Below, in pieces: positions 42,362 to 51,114 of a stretch of DNA of 64,000 nt (the stretch's first letter is position 1; the number at the start of each line of letters is the position of its first letter). The notes under the pieces are model-generated. The model ran no database searches, was not told where the DNA came from, and saw only the letters and a list, made by a program, of their open reading frames with translations. This stretch comes from Variovorax paradoxus. GTDB lineage: Bacteria > Pseudomonadota > Gammaproteobacteria > Burkholderiales > Burkholderiaceae_C. Position numbers and translations under genes: made by a program. The stretch spans positions 1-64,000 of the forward strand of contig NZ_JAGGNV010000066.1 of the NCBI RefSeq assembly GCF_018614955.1. Reading direction: 5' to 3'.

Positions 42362-44275
42362 ATGACCTCTTCCGCGCAGACCTTGAGTCCCACGGAGCCT
42401 GCAGCCCATGCCAAGGGTGGGCCTGTTCTTCTGATCGCTGCGCTGGGCGTGGTCTTCGGCGACATCGGGACCTCGCCGCTCTACGCCTTCAAGGAAACGC
42501 TGAACCCCGACCATGGCGTGCCGCTGACGCCGGGCGCGGTGCTGGGCCTGCTGTCGCTGGTGTTCTGGGGCCTGACCTTCGTGGTGACGCTGAAGTATGT
42601 GGCGTTCGTGCTGCGCGCCGACCACGACGGCGAAGGCGGCATCCTCGCGCTGCAGGCGCTGGCGCGCAACGCGGTCGCTGGCTCGGCCACGCGGCCCTGG
42701 GTCTGGCAGATGGTCGGCCTGCTGGGCCTCGTGGGCGCCGCGATGTTCTACGGCGATTGCCTGATCACCCCGGCCATCTCGGTGTTGTCGGCGGTCGAGG
42801 GCCTGGAGGTGCAGGCGCACGGGCTCAAGCCCTTCGTGATTCCGATCACGATCGCGATTCTGGTCGGTCTGTTCTGGGTGCAGCGCAAGGGCACGGGCGT
42901 GGTCGGCAAGGTCTTCGGGCCGGTGACGCTGCTGTGGTTCGCGGTGCTCGCGGCGGCGGGGCTGTGGCAGGTGATGCAGCAGCCGCAGGTGCTGGCGGCG
43001 CTCGATCCGCGCCATGCCATCGGCTTTCTCGCCACGCACCGCGCGCAATCGCTGGCGGTGCTGGGCGCGGTGTTCCTGGCCTTCACCGGCGGCGAAGCGC
43101 TCTATGCCGACATGGGTCATTTCGGCGCGCGGCCGATCCGGCTGGCCTGGCTCTTCATCGCCATGCCCGGGCTGGTGCTCAACTACTTCGGTCAGGGGGC
43201 GCTGGTGCTGGCGAATCCGAGCGCGATCGACAACCCCTTCTTCCGGCTCTTTCCCGCCTGGGGCGTGGTCCCGATGGTGGTGCTGGCCGCGATGGCGACC
43301 GTGATCGCATCGCAGGCCGTGATCTCGGGCGCCTTCTCGCTCACGGCGCAGGCGATGCGCATGGGCTACCTGCCGCGCATGCGCGTGGTGCAGACCTCGG
43401 GCGAGGCGATCGGCCAGGTCTACGTGCCCGCGGTCAACTGGCTGCTGATGGCCGGTGTGCTGCTCTTGGTGCTGGGCTTTCGCACATCGAGCGCGCTGTC
43501 GGCGGCCTACGGCATCGCGGTCTCGATCACGATGGTGGCGACCACGCTGCTGGCCGGCGTGGTCGCTTACCGGCTCTGGCACTGGAACCGTGTCGCGGTC
43601 GTGGTCGGCGTGCTGGCCTTCGCGGTGATCGACATCACCTTCGTCGTCGCCAACAGCCTCAAGGTCTTCGAGGGCGGCTGGCTCACGCTGGCGGTGGCGG
43701 TGCTCGTGATGGTGCTGTTCACCACCTGGGCCAAGGGGCGGCGCCTGGGGCTCGAGGCTGCCGCGGCGCAGAGCATGCCGCTCGAGCCCTTCGTCGAATC
43801 GCTCGCGGCCAACATGCCGCATCGGGTACGCGGCACCGCGGTGTTCCTGAATTCCGATGCCGATTCGGTGCCGCATGCGCTGCTGCACAACCTCAAGCAC
43901 AACCAGGTGCTGCACGAACAGGTGATCGTGCTGCGCGTGCTGGCCTGCGACACGCCGCGGGTCGACGCGCGGCAGCGCATCGAAACCCGATCGCTCGGCT
44001 ACGGGGTGTGGGTGGTGACCGCGCGCCATGGCTTCGTGGAACGGCCCGACGTGCCCGAGTTCATCCGCATCCTGGCGTATCAGCAGGGCCTGGCCTGCGA
44101 ATCGATGAGCACCTCGTACTTCGTCTCGCGCGCCTCGCTGGGCGACAAGCCGCTGCCCGGAATGAATCCGGTGCGCCGCGCTTTGTTCGGTTGGCTGCAG
44201 CGCAATGCGGGGCGTGCGTCGGACTATTTCGAAATCCCCGGCAACAGATTGGTCGAACTGGGACAACGAACGTAA
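42362..44275 (+). CDS. kup: Low-affinity potassium transporter Kup
   Basis: 637-aa K+/H+ symporter: ALGVVFGDIGTSPLYAFKE at the start, GEGGILAL, FYGDCLITPAISVLSAVEG, GGEALYADMGHFG, about 12 spans, and a ~150-aa soluble C-terminal domain (VRGTAVFLNSDADSVPHALLHNLKHN). Normal length. It is divergent from hpnC with a very short gap, so the two promoters must overlap. Confidence 0.95.
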   Translation: MTSSAQTLSPTEPAAHAKGGPVLLIAALGVVFGDIGTSPLYAFKETLNPDHGVPLTPGAVLGLLSLVFWGLTFVVTLKYVAFVLRADHDGEGGILALQALARNAVAGSATRPWVWQMVGLLGLVGAAMFYGDCLITPAISVLSAVEGLEVQAHGLKPFVIPITIAILVGLFWVQRKGTGVVGKVFGPVTLLWFAVLAAAGLWQVMQQPQVLAALDPRHAIGFLATHRAQSLAVLGAVFLAFTGGEALYADMGHFGARPIRLAWLFIAMPGLVLNYFGQGALVLANPSAIDNPFFRLFPAWGVVPMVVLAAMATVIASQAVISGAFSLTAQAMRMGYLPRMRVVQTSGEAIGQVYVPAVNWLLMAGVLLLVLGFRTSSALSAAYGIAVSITMVATTLLAGVVAYRLWHWNRVAVVVGVLAFAVIDITFVVANSLKVFEGGWLTLAVAVLVMVLFTTWAKGRRLGLEAAAAQSMPLEPFVESLAANMPHRVRGTAVFLNSDADSVPHALLHNLKHNQVLHEQVIVLRVLACDTPRVDARQRIETRSLGYGVWVVTARHGFVERPDVPEFIRILAYQQGLACESMSTSYFVSRASLGDKPLPGMNPVRRALFGWLQRNAGRASDYFEIPGNRLVELGQRT

Positions 44276-44299
44276 ATGGGCCCCCGGCGGCGGCCGTGA

Positions 44300-44328
44300 T
44301 TGACACGGGTTCTCGTTTACCCTAGATT
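44300..44328 (+). promoter_or_regulatory. Sigma-70 promoter of the second RND efflux operon
   Basis: -35 TTGACA (44300-44305, perfect), 17-bp spacer, -10 TAGATT (44323-44328, 4 of 6). It is 51 bp before the ATG of the adaptor gene, with an operator-like dyad directly downstream. Confidence 0.7.
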
Positions 44329-44330
44329 AC

Positions 44331-44353
44331 TAACCGGCTGGTCATTAATGACC
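44331..44353. promoter_or_regulatory. TetR-type operator downstream of the efflux promoter
   Basis: GGTCATTAATGACC (44340-44353) is a perfect 14-bp palindrome. The preceding TAACC (44331-44335) with ggct and GGTCA forms a second overlapping dyad, giving three half-sites of the form GGT(C/T)A. A repressor bound here would sit over the transcription start. No TetR gene lies next to it, so the repressor is encoded elsewhere. Confidence 0.6.
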
Positions 44354-44378
44354 CCGTTCGTCTTTTCTAGGGTGTTCC

Positions 44379-45545
44379 ATGACCGCGTCCGCCTCCCCCG
44401 TTTTTCGTCCCGCCAGCCTCTTGTTGCTCGCGGCGCTGGCGCTCGCCGGCTGTTCCCGCCCGCCGGCCGCTGAGGAGCCCCTGCGCGCCGTCAAGGTGAT
44501 GACGGTGGGCACCAGCGCCTATGGCACCGAGGCCGAGTTCTCGGCCGAGGTGCGGGCCCGCGTCGAATCCCGGCTCGGCTTCCGGGTGGCCGGCAAGATC
44601 ACGCGCCGCCAGGCCGAGCTCGGCCAGCATGTGCAGGCCGGACAGGTGCTGGCGCAGCTCGATCCGCAGGACTACCGGCTGGCCGCCGATGCCGCCCGTG
44701 CGCAGCAGGCCGCGGCCCTGACCAACCGCGACCTGGCCGAGGCGGACCTCAAGCGCTACCGCGGCTTGCGCGAGCAGAACTTCATCAGCGCCGCCGAGCT
44801 GGAGCGGCGCGAAAGCACCTACAAGGCCGCCCAGGCGCAGCTCGAGCAGGCGCAGGCGCAGCTCGCATCGCAAGGCAACCAGGCCAACTACACGACGCTG
44901 GTGGCCGATGTGCCGGGCATCATCACGGCGATCGAGGCCGAGCCGGGCCAGGTGGTGTCGGCCGGCACGCCGGTCGTGCGCATCGCACAGGACGGCGCGC
45001 GCGACGTGGTGTTCGCGGTGCCGGAAGACCGCGCCGCGCTGATCAAGCCGGGGTCGCCCGTCACGGTGCGCGGCTGGGCGGGCGGCGCCGAGATGGAAGG
45101 CAAGGTGCGCGAAGTCGCGGCCAGTGCCGACGCGGTGACGCGCACCTACAGCGTCAAGGTCGCGATCGATGCCGCCACTGCGCCCGCGCTGGGGGCCACT
45201 GTCTACGCGCGGCCGCAGGCGCTGTCGCGCACCGGCACCCCGGTGCTCAAGCTGCCGACCAGCGCCTTGCGCCAGGAAGGGCAGGGCAGCGCGGTCTGGG
45301 TGCTCGACAAGAGCAGCATGACGGTGCGCTCGCAGCCGGTGCAGGTGGCCACTGCGGACGGCAACGAAGCGGTGATCGCCTCCGGCATCACGCCGGGCAC
45401 GACGGTGGTGGTCGCGGGCGTGCACGTGCTGTCGCCGGGCCAGAAGGTCTCGATCTACAGGGAGAAGACGGCCGCGCCGGCCAATCCGCTGCGCGAAGCC
45501 GTCAACGTGCAGGCGCCAGCGGCGGCTCCGGTTGCCACCCGCTGA
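44379..45545 (+). CDS. RND efflux periplasmic adaptor lipoprotein
   Basis: 388-aa adaptor. Signal with lipobox LAGC (LALAGCSRPP) marks it as an inner-membrane lipoprotein. Lipoyl halves FRVAGKITRRQAELGQHVQAGQVLAQLDP and ADVPGIITAIEAEPGQVV flank a Gln/Ala-rich helical hairpin (AQLEQAQAQLASQ); beta-barrel and membrane-proximal domains follow. It is 10 bp before the pump gene. No outer-membrane factor is encoded here, so it must borrow one, possibly that at 21.6-23.1 kb. Confidence 0.92.
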   Translation: MTASASPVFRPASLLLLAALALAGCSRPPAAEEPLRAVKVMTVGTSAYGTEAEFSAEVRARVESRLGFRVAGKITRRQAELGQHVQAGQVLAQLDPQDYRLAADAARAQQAAALTNRDLAEADLKRYRGLREQNFISAAELERRESTYKAAQAQLEQAQAQLASQGNQANYTTLVADVPGIITAIEAEPGQVVSAGTPVVRIAQDGARDVVFAVPEDRAALIKPGSPVTVRGWAGGAEMEGKVREVAASADAVTRTYSVKVAIDAATAPALGATVYARPQALSRTGTPVLKLPTSALRQEGQGSAVWVLDKSSMTVRSQPVQVATADGNEAVIASGITPGTTVVVAGVHVLSPGQKVSIYREKTAAPANPLREAVNVQAPAAAPVATR

Positions 45546-45555
45546 GGACGCCGCC

Positions 45556-48500
45556 ATGACGTCTCAGCAGACCGCAGCTGCCGGCAAGGCCGGCTTCAAT
45601 CTCTCGAAATGGGCGCTCGAGCACGCCGCGCTCACGCGCTACCTGATGCTGGTGCTGATGGTGCTGGGCTTTGCGGCCTACTTCCAGCTCGGCCAGGACG
45701 AGGATCCGCCCTTCACCTTCCGTGCGATGGTGGTGCGCACCTACTGGCCGGGCGCGACCGCGCAGCAGGTGGCCGAGCAGGTGACCGACAAGCTCGAGCG
45801 CGCATTGCAGGAGGCGCCGTACGCCGACAAGATCCGCAGCTATTCGAAGCCGGGCGAGTCGCAGATCATTTTCCAGATCAAGGATTCGTCGCGGCCGGGC
45901 GACGTCGCGAACGTCTGGTACACGGTGCGCAAGAAGATCGGCGACATCCGCGGCACCCTGCCGGGCGGCATCCAGGGGCCCTTCTTCAACGACGACTTCG
46001 GCGACGTGTACGGCGTGATCTACGCGCTGGAGAGCGACGGCTTCAGCTATGCCGAGCTCAAGACCTTTGCCGACGACGTGCGCCAGCAGCTGCTGCGTGT
46101 GAAGGACGTGGCCAAGGTCGAGCAATTCGGCGTCCAGGACGAGAAGGTCTTCATCGAGGTGTCGCAGAAGCGCGTGGCGCAGCTGGGGCTCGATTTCAAC
46201 GCGGTGCTGGCGCAGATCGGCTCGCAGAACGCCATTGAAAGCGCCGGCACGATCCAGTCGCCGCAGGATGTGGTGCAGGTGCGCGTCGGCGGCCAGTTCA
46301 CGAGCGTGGAGCAGCTGCGCGCGATGCCGATCCGCGGCAGCTCGGGCAACCAGATGCGGCTCGGCGACATTGCGGAGATCCACCGGGCCTACGTCGATCC
46401 GCCGGCGGTCAAGGTTCGGCACCAGGGCAAAGAGGTGATCGCGCTCGGTGTCTCCATGGGCAAGGGCGGCGACATCATCGCGCTCGGCAAGGCGCTGCGC
46501 GTCGCCACCGCCGAGATCGACAGGCGGCTGCCGGCCGGCGTGACGCTGGCGCAGGTGCAGAACCAGCCGGTGGCGGTTTCCAAGTCGGTCAATGAGTTCG
46601 TGAGCGTGCTGATCGAGGCGGTGGCGATCGTGCTGGCCGTCAGCTTCGTCGCGCTCGGCCTGCACAAGGGCGGGCGCTTCGGCTGGTACATCGACATCCG
46701 GCCCGGGCTGGTGGTGGCGATCACCATTCCGCTGGTGCTGGCCGTGACCTTCCTGGCGATGAACTACTTCGGCATCGGGCTGCACAAGATCTCGCTCGGC
46801 TCGCTGATCATCGCGCTGGGCCTGCTGGTGGACGACGCGATCATCGCGGTCGAGATGATGGTGCGGAAGATGGAGGAGGGCTACGACAAGGTGCGCGCCG
46901 CCACTTTCGCCTACGACGTCACGGCCAAGCCGATGCTGACCGGCACCCTGATCACGGCCGCGGGCTTCCTGCCGATCGGCATCGCGAAGTCGGTGACCGG
47001 CGAGTACACCTTTGCGATCTTCGCGGTGACGGTGATCGCACTGGTGCTGAGCTGGATCGTCTCGGTGTATTTCGTGCCCTACCTCGGCACGCTGCTGCTC
47101 AAGGTGAAGCCGCACGATCCCGACGCACCGCCGCACGAGCTCTTCGACACGCCCTTCTACAACACCTTCCGGCACACCGTGAACTGGTGCGTGAAGCATC
47201 GCTGGCTGACCATCGGCGCCACCTTGCTGATCTTCGCGCTCGGCATCGTCGGCATGGGCAAGGTGCAGCAGCAGTTCTTCCCCGATTCCAGCCGGCCCGA
47301 GATCATGGTCGACCTGTGGTTCCCTGAAGGCACGTCTTTCGCGGCCAACGAAGAGGTGGCGAAGCGGGTCGAGCAGCGCCTGCTGAAGGAAGAGGGCGTC
47401 ACCACCGTCAGCACCTGGGTCGGTTCCGGCGTGCCGCGCTTCTACCTGCCGCTCGACCAGGTGTTCCCGCAGACCAATGTGTCGCAGCTGATCGTGCTGG
47501 CCAAGGATCTGAAGTACCGCGAGACGCTGCGCCTCAAGCTGCCCGCCTTGCTGGCCGAGGAATTCCCCGAGGTGCGCGGCCGCGTGAAGCTGCTGCCCAA
47601 CGGCCCGCCGGTCGCCTACCCGGTCCAGTTCCGCGTGATCGGCACCGAGCCGCAGCAGTTGCGCATCCACGCCGACGAGGTCAAGGCCGTGATGCGCGAG
47701 AACGCCAACATGCGCGGCGTCAACGACAACTGGAACGAGTCGGTCAAGGTGATCAAGCTCGAGATCGACCAGGACAAGGCGCGTGCGCTCGGCGTCACCA
47801 GCCAGGCGATCGCGCAGGCCTCGCGCACCATGTTCAGCGGCACCACCGTCGGCCAGTACCGCGAGAACGACCTCCTGATCGACATCGTGCTGCGCCAGTC
47901 GCCGGACGAGCGCGAGGCGATCTCGGACATCGGCAACGCCTACCTGCCCACGAGCTCGGGCCGCTCGATCCCGCTGACCCAGATCGCACGGCCGGTGTTC
48001 AGCTGGGAGCCCGGCGTGATGTGGCGCGAGAACCGCGACTACGCGATCACCGTCCAGGGCGACATCATCGAAGGGCTGCAGGGCGCCACCGTCACCGAGC
48101 AGCTGCTGCCGGCGCTGCGCAAGCTCGAGGCGAAATGGCACGCCGATGGCGAGGGTGCCTATCGCATCGAAGTGGCTGGCGCGGTGGAGGAGAGCAGCAA
48201 GGGCTCCGCCTCGATCGTGACCGGCGTGCCGATCATGCTGTTCCTGGTCTTCACGCTCCTGATGCTGCAGCTGCACAGCTTCAGCCGCTCGATGCTGGTG
48301 TTCATCACCGGCCCGATGGGCATCGCCGGCGTGGCGGGTGCGCTGCTGGTGCTGAACCGGCCCTTCGGCTTCGTGGCGCTCCTGGGCGTCATCGCGCTGA
48401 TGGGGATGATCCAGCGCAACGCCGTGATCCTGATCGACCAGATCGAAAGCGACCGCGAAGCCGGCGTGCCGACCTGGGACGCGATCGTCGAGTCGGCGGT

Positions 48501-48732
48501 GCGGCGCCTGCGACCCATCGTGCTGACCGCCGCGGCGGCCGTGCTGGCGATGATCCCGCTGTCGCGCAGCGTGTTCTGGGGACCCATGGCGGTGGCAATC
48601 ATGGGCGGGCTCATCGTGGCCACCGTGCTCACGCTGCTGGCGCTGCCGGCGATGTACGCGGCCTGGTTCCGCGTCAAGCGCGAAGAGCCCGACCCGGCCG
48701 GCGAAGCCGAAGAGGCTCTGGTTCGCGCTTAA
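45556..48732 (+). CDS. RND efflux transporter, inner-membrane pump
   Basis: 1058-aa AcrB-family pump. Two porter halves and 12 spans; proton-relay Asp pair in LGLLVDDAIIAVEMMVRKMEEG; late segment GMIQRNAVILIDQIESD. N-terminal LGQDEDPPFTFRAMVVRTYWPGA is typical of a subgroup in Gram-negative soil bacteria. ATG at 45556 preferred over an in-frame ATG 24 bp upstream inside the gap. Substrates unknown. Confidence 0.93.
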   Translation: MTSQQTAAAGKAGFNLSKWALEHAALTRYLMLVLMVLGFAAYFQLGQDEDPPFTFRAMVVRTYWPGATAQQVAEQVTDKLERALQEAPYADKIRSYSKPGESQIIFQIKDSSRPGDVANVWYTVRKKIGDIRGTLPGGIQGPFFNDDFGDVYGVIYALESDGFSYAELKTFADDVRQQLLRVKDVAKVEQFGVQDEKVFIEVSQKRVAQLGLDFNAVLAQIGSQNAIESAGTIQSPQDVVQVRVGGQFTSVEQLRAMPIRGSSGNQMRLGDIAEIHRAYVDPPAVKVRHQGKEVIALGVSMGKGGDIIALGKALRVATAEIDRRLPAGVTLAQVQNQPVAVSKSVNEFVSVLIEAVAIVLAVSFVALGLHKGGRFGWYIDIRPGLVVAITIPLVLAVTFLAMNYFGIGLHKISLGSLIIALGLLVDDAIIAVEMMVRKMEEGYDKVRAATFAYDVTAKPMLTGTLITAAGFLPIGIAKSVTGEYTFAIFAVTVIALVLSWIVSVYFVPYLGTLLLKVKPHDPDAPPHELFDTPFYNTFRHTVNWCVKHRWLTIGATLLIFALGIVGMGKVQQQFFPDSSRPEIMVDLWFPEGTSFAANEEVAKRVEQRLLKEEGVTTVSTWVGSGVPRFYLPLDQVFPQTNVSQLIVLAKDLKYRETLRLKLPALLAEEFPEVRGRVKLLPNGPPVAYPVQFRVIGTEPQQLRIHADEVKAVMRENANMRGVNDNWNESVKVIKLEIDQDKARALGVTSQAIAQASRTMFSGTTVGQYRENDLLIDIVLRQSPDEREAISDIGNAYLPTSSGRSIPLTQIARPVFSWEPGVMWRENRDYAITVQGDIIEGLQGATVTEQLLPALRKLEAKWHADGEGAYRIEVAGAVEESSKGSASIVTGVPIMLFLVFTLLMLQLHSFSRSMLVFITGPMGIAGVAGALLVLNRPFGFVALLGVIALMGMIQRNAVILIDQIESDREAGVPTWDAIVESAVRRLRPIVLTAAAAVLAMIPLSRSVFWGPMAVAIMGGLIVATVLTLLALPAMYAAWFRVKREEPDPAGEAEEALVRA

Positions 48733-48789
48733 AATACGCGGTTGACCGATTTCAGGCAGGAGGCCTCACAGGCCGCCCGCCGCGAATGA

Positions 48790-48817
48790 CCGAAGGCGGC
48801 CTCCGGGCCGCCTTCGG
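48790..48817. terminator. Strong hairpin between the RND gene and tRNA-Leu
   Basis: A 12-bp perfect stem (CCGAAGGCGGCC with its complement) closed by the four-base loop TCCG, located 57 bp after the pump gene stop. A T-rich but not uninterrupted stretch (TATTCAT) follows. It probably ends the efflux transcript; it could work in both directions. Confidence 0.6.
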
Positions 48818-48843
48818 TATTCATCACCTGAAAAACTGGAACC

Positions 48844-48930
48844 GCGCGGGTGGCGAAATTGGTAGACGCACCAGGTTTAGGTCCTGACGTTCGCAAGAAC
48901 GTGCCGGTTCGAGTCCGGCCCCGCGCACCA
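48844..48930 (+). tRNA. tRNA-Leu (anticodon UAG)
   Basis: 87-nt class II tRNA. Acceptor GCGCGGG pairs with CCCGCGC; D-arm with GGTAGAC; anticodon loop TTTAGGT gives UAG, reading CUN codons; long variable arm (ACGTTCGCAAGAACGT); T-arm GGTTCGAGTCC; encoded CCA at 48928-48930. It lies 28 bp before tig, as is often seen in Burkholderiales. Confidence 0.95.
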
Positions 48931-48958
48931 GCACAAGACCCTCTCAAGGAAGACACAA

Positions 48959-50272
48959 ATGACCGTGAACGTTGAAACCCTCGACAAGCTCGAACGCAAG
49001 ATCACGCTGACCTTGCCTGTCGGCACCATCCAGTCCGAGGTCGATTCGCGCCTCAAGAAGCTGGCCCGCACCGTCAAGATGGACGGCTTCCGTCCGGGCA
49101 AGGTGCCGATGAACGTCGTGGCCCAGCGCTACGGCTACTCGGTCCACTACGAAGTCATGAACGACAAGGTCGGCGAGGCCTTCTCGCAGGCGGCCAACGA
49201 GGCCAAGCTGCGCGTGGCCGGCCAACCGCGCATCACCGAAAAGGAAGAGTCGCCCGAGGGCCAGCTCGCGTTCGACGCGGTGTTCGAGGTCTTCCCGGAC
49301 GTCAAGATCAACGACCTGGCCAACGCCGAAGTCGAGAAGCTCAGCGCCGAAGTGGGCGAGGACGCGATCGACAAGACGCTCGATATCCTGCGCAAGCAGC
49401 GCCGCACCTTCGCGCAGCGCGCGCAGGACGCGGCCGTGCAGGACGGCGACCGCGTGACGGTCGACTTCGAAGGCAAGATCGAAGGCGAGACCTTCCAGGG
49501 CGGCAAGGCCGAGGACTTTCAGTTCATCGTCGGCGAAGGCCAGATGCTCAAGGAGTTCGAAGATGCCGTGCGCGGCCTGAAGGCCGGCGACAGCCGCACC
49601 TTCCCGCTCTCCTTCCCGGCCGACTACCACGGCAAGGAAGTGGCCGGCAAGCAGGCTGACTTCATGGTCACGGTGAAGAAGATCGAGGCCTCGCACCTGC
49701 CCGAAGTCAACGAGCAGCTCGCCAAGTCGCTCGGCATCGCCGAGGGCACGGTCGAAGGCCTGCGCGCCGACATCAAGCGCAACCTCGAGCGCGAGGTCAA
49801 GTTCCGCCTCCTGGCCCGCAACAAGACCGCGGTGATGGACACGCTGATCGCCAACGCCGAACTCGATCTGCCGAAGTCCAGCGTGCAGGCTGAAGTCGAC
49901 CGCATGGTCGAAGGCGCACGCGGCGAACTCAAGCAGCGCGGCATCAAGGACGCCGACAAGGCCCCGATCCCCGACGACGTGTTCCGCCCGCAGGCCGAGC
50001 GCCGCGTGCGCCTGGGCCTGGTGGTGGCCGAACTCGTGCGCGCCAACAACCTGCAGGCCAAGCCCGAGCAGATCAAGGCGCACATCGACGAGCTGGCTGC
50101 CAGCTACGAGAAGCCGGCCGACGTGGTGCGCTGGTACTTCAGCGACAACCGCCGCCTGGCCGAAGTCGAGGCGGTCGTGATCGAGAACAACGTCACGGAT
50201 TTCGTGCTCGGCAAGGCCAAGGTCAACGCCAAGTCGGTGTCCTTCGACGAACTGATGGCCCAGCAGGGCTGA
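48959..50272 (+). CDS. tig: Trigger factor
   Basis: 437-aa ribosome-associated chaperone and peptidyl-prolyl isomerase. N-terminal ribosome-binding domain with the signature FRPGKVPMNVV (G-F-R-x-G-K-x-P, residues 42-49 region), PPIase (FKBP) domain with GDRVTVDFEGKIEGETFQGGKAEDF, and a helical C-terminal chaperone domain. AAGGAAG precedes the ATG. First of the tig-clpP-clpX-lon group. Confidence 0.97.
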   Translation: MTVNVETLDKLERKITLTLPVGTIQSEVDSRLKKLARTVKMDGFRPGKVPMNVVAQRYGYSVHYEVMNDKVGEAFSQAANEAKLRVAGQPRITEKEESPEGQLAFDAVFEVFPDVKINDLANAEVEKLSAEVGEDAIDKTLDILRKQRRTFAQRAQDAAVQDGDRVTVDFEGKIEGETFQGGKAEDFQFIVGEGQMLKEFEDAVRGLKAGDSRTFPLSFPADYHGKEVAGKQADFMVTVKKIEASHLPEVNEQLAKSLGIAEGTVEGLRADIKRNLEREVKFRLLARNKTAVMDTLIANAELDLPKSSVQAEVDRMVEGARGELKQRGIKDADKAPIPDDVFRPQAERRVRLGLVVAELVRANNLQAKPEQIKAHIDELAASYEKPADVVRWYFSDNRRLAEVEAVVIENNVTDFVLGKAKVNAKSVSFDELMAQQG

Positions 50273-50300
50273 TCGCCGGCTCGCCTGCGTTCCCATGGGG

Positions 50301-50328
50301 CTTGTGCTTTGATGCGCGAGCCCCATTT
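50301..50328 (+). promoter_or_regulatory. Heat-shock (sigma-32) promoter of clpP
   Basis: -35 CTTGTGC (50301-50307), 13-bp spacer, -10 CCCCATTT (50321-50328). The -10 box is a perfect match to the sigma-32 consensus CCCCATnT. It is 40 bp before the clpP ATG. Confidence 0.6.
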
Positions 50329-50367
50329 CGTCTGGGTACAGTACAACCCCTCTCTGGAGAGCAAAAC

Positions 50368-50976
50368 ATGAGCGCACAGGAAATTCAGGGCCTCGGCATG
50401 ATTCCGATGGTCATCGAGCAATCGGGTCGCGGCGAGCGGTCTTACGACATCTATTCGCGGCTGCTCAAGGAGCGGGTGATCTTCCTGGTCGGCGAGGTCA
50501 ACGACCAGACCGCCAACCTGGTGGTGGCGCAGCTGCTGTTCCTCGAGAGCGAAAACCCGGACAAGGACATTTCGTTCTACATCAATTCCCCGGGCGGCAG
50601 CGTGAGCGCCGGCATGGCGATCTACGACACCATGCAGTTCATCAAACCCGACGTGTCCACCCTGTGCATCGGCTTCGCGGCCAGCATGGGCGCCTTCCTG
50701 CTGGCGGCCGGCGAGAAGGGCAAGCGTTTCTCGCTGCCCAACTCCAAGATCATGATCCACCAGGTGCTGGGCGGTGCCCGCGGCCAGGCCACCGACATCG
50801 AGATCCATGCCCGCGACATCCTGAAGACGCGCGAGCAGATGAACCGCATCCTGGCCGAGCGCACCGGCCAGTCCTTCGAGAAGATCGCCCGCGACACCGA
50901 GCGCGACTACTTCCTGACCGCCGACGAGTCGAAGGAATACGGATTGATCGATCAGGTGATCGCCAAGCGCAGTTAA
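50368..50976 (+). CDS. clpP: ATP-dependent Clp protease proteolytic subunit
   Basis: 202-aa serine protease forming the double-heptamer barrel. Catalytic Ser106 in GFAASMGAF, His131 in KIMIHQVLGG, and Asp in the ERDYFLTADE region; conserved FYINSPGGSVSAG. CTGGAGA precedes the ATG at 50368. It works with ClpX encoded downstream, although a strong terminator separates the two genes. Confidence 0.97.
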   Translation: MSAQEIQGLGMIPMVIEQSGRGERSYDIYSRLLKERVIFLVGEVNDQTANLVVAQLLFLESENPDKDISFYINSPGGSVSAGMAIYDTMQFIKPDVSTLCIGFAASMGAFLLAAGEKGKRFSLPNSKIMIHQVLGGARGQATDIEIHARDILKTREQMNRILAERTGQSFEKIARDTERDYFLTADESKEYGLIDQVIAKRS

Positions 50977-51003
50977 GGTACCCCGGCGCCGAGGCGCCCA
51001 GGC

Positions 51004-51039
51004 AAAAACGGCGCTTTCCGCACGGAAAGCGCCGTTTTT
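51004..51039 (+). terminator. Intrinsic terminator after clpP
   Basis: Perfect 16-bp stem (AAAAACGGCGCTTTCC and its complement) with loop GCAC, ending in TTTTT. The symmetric A and T tracts allow function in both directions. It lies between clpP and clpX. Confidence 0.9.
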
Positions 51040-51114
51040 GTTCCGGTGTTCGCCGGTTCGGGGGGCTTCCATCTTCGCTATCATTGTTAAACCCCTGTTA
51101 CGAGGCATCTGCCC

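Noticed and set aside
41387..44266. A 959-codon frame leading into hpnC
   Set aside because: The upstream part is antisense to kup, which has clear Kup motifs throughout.
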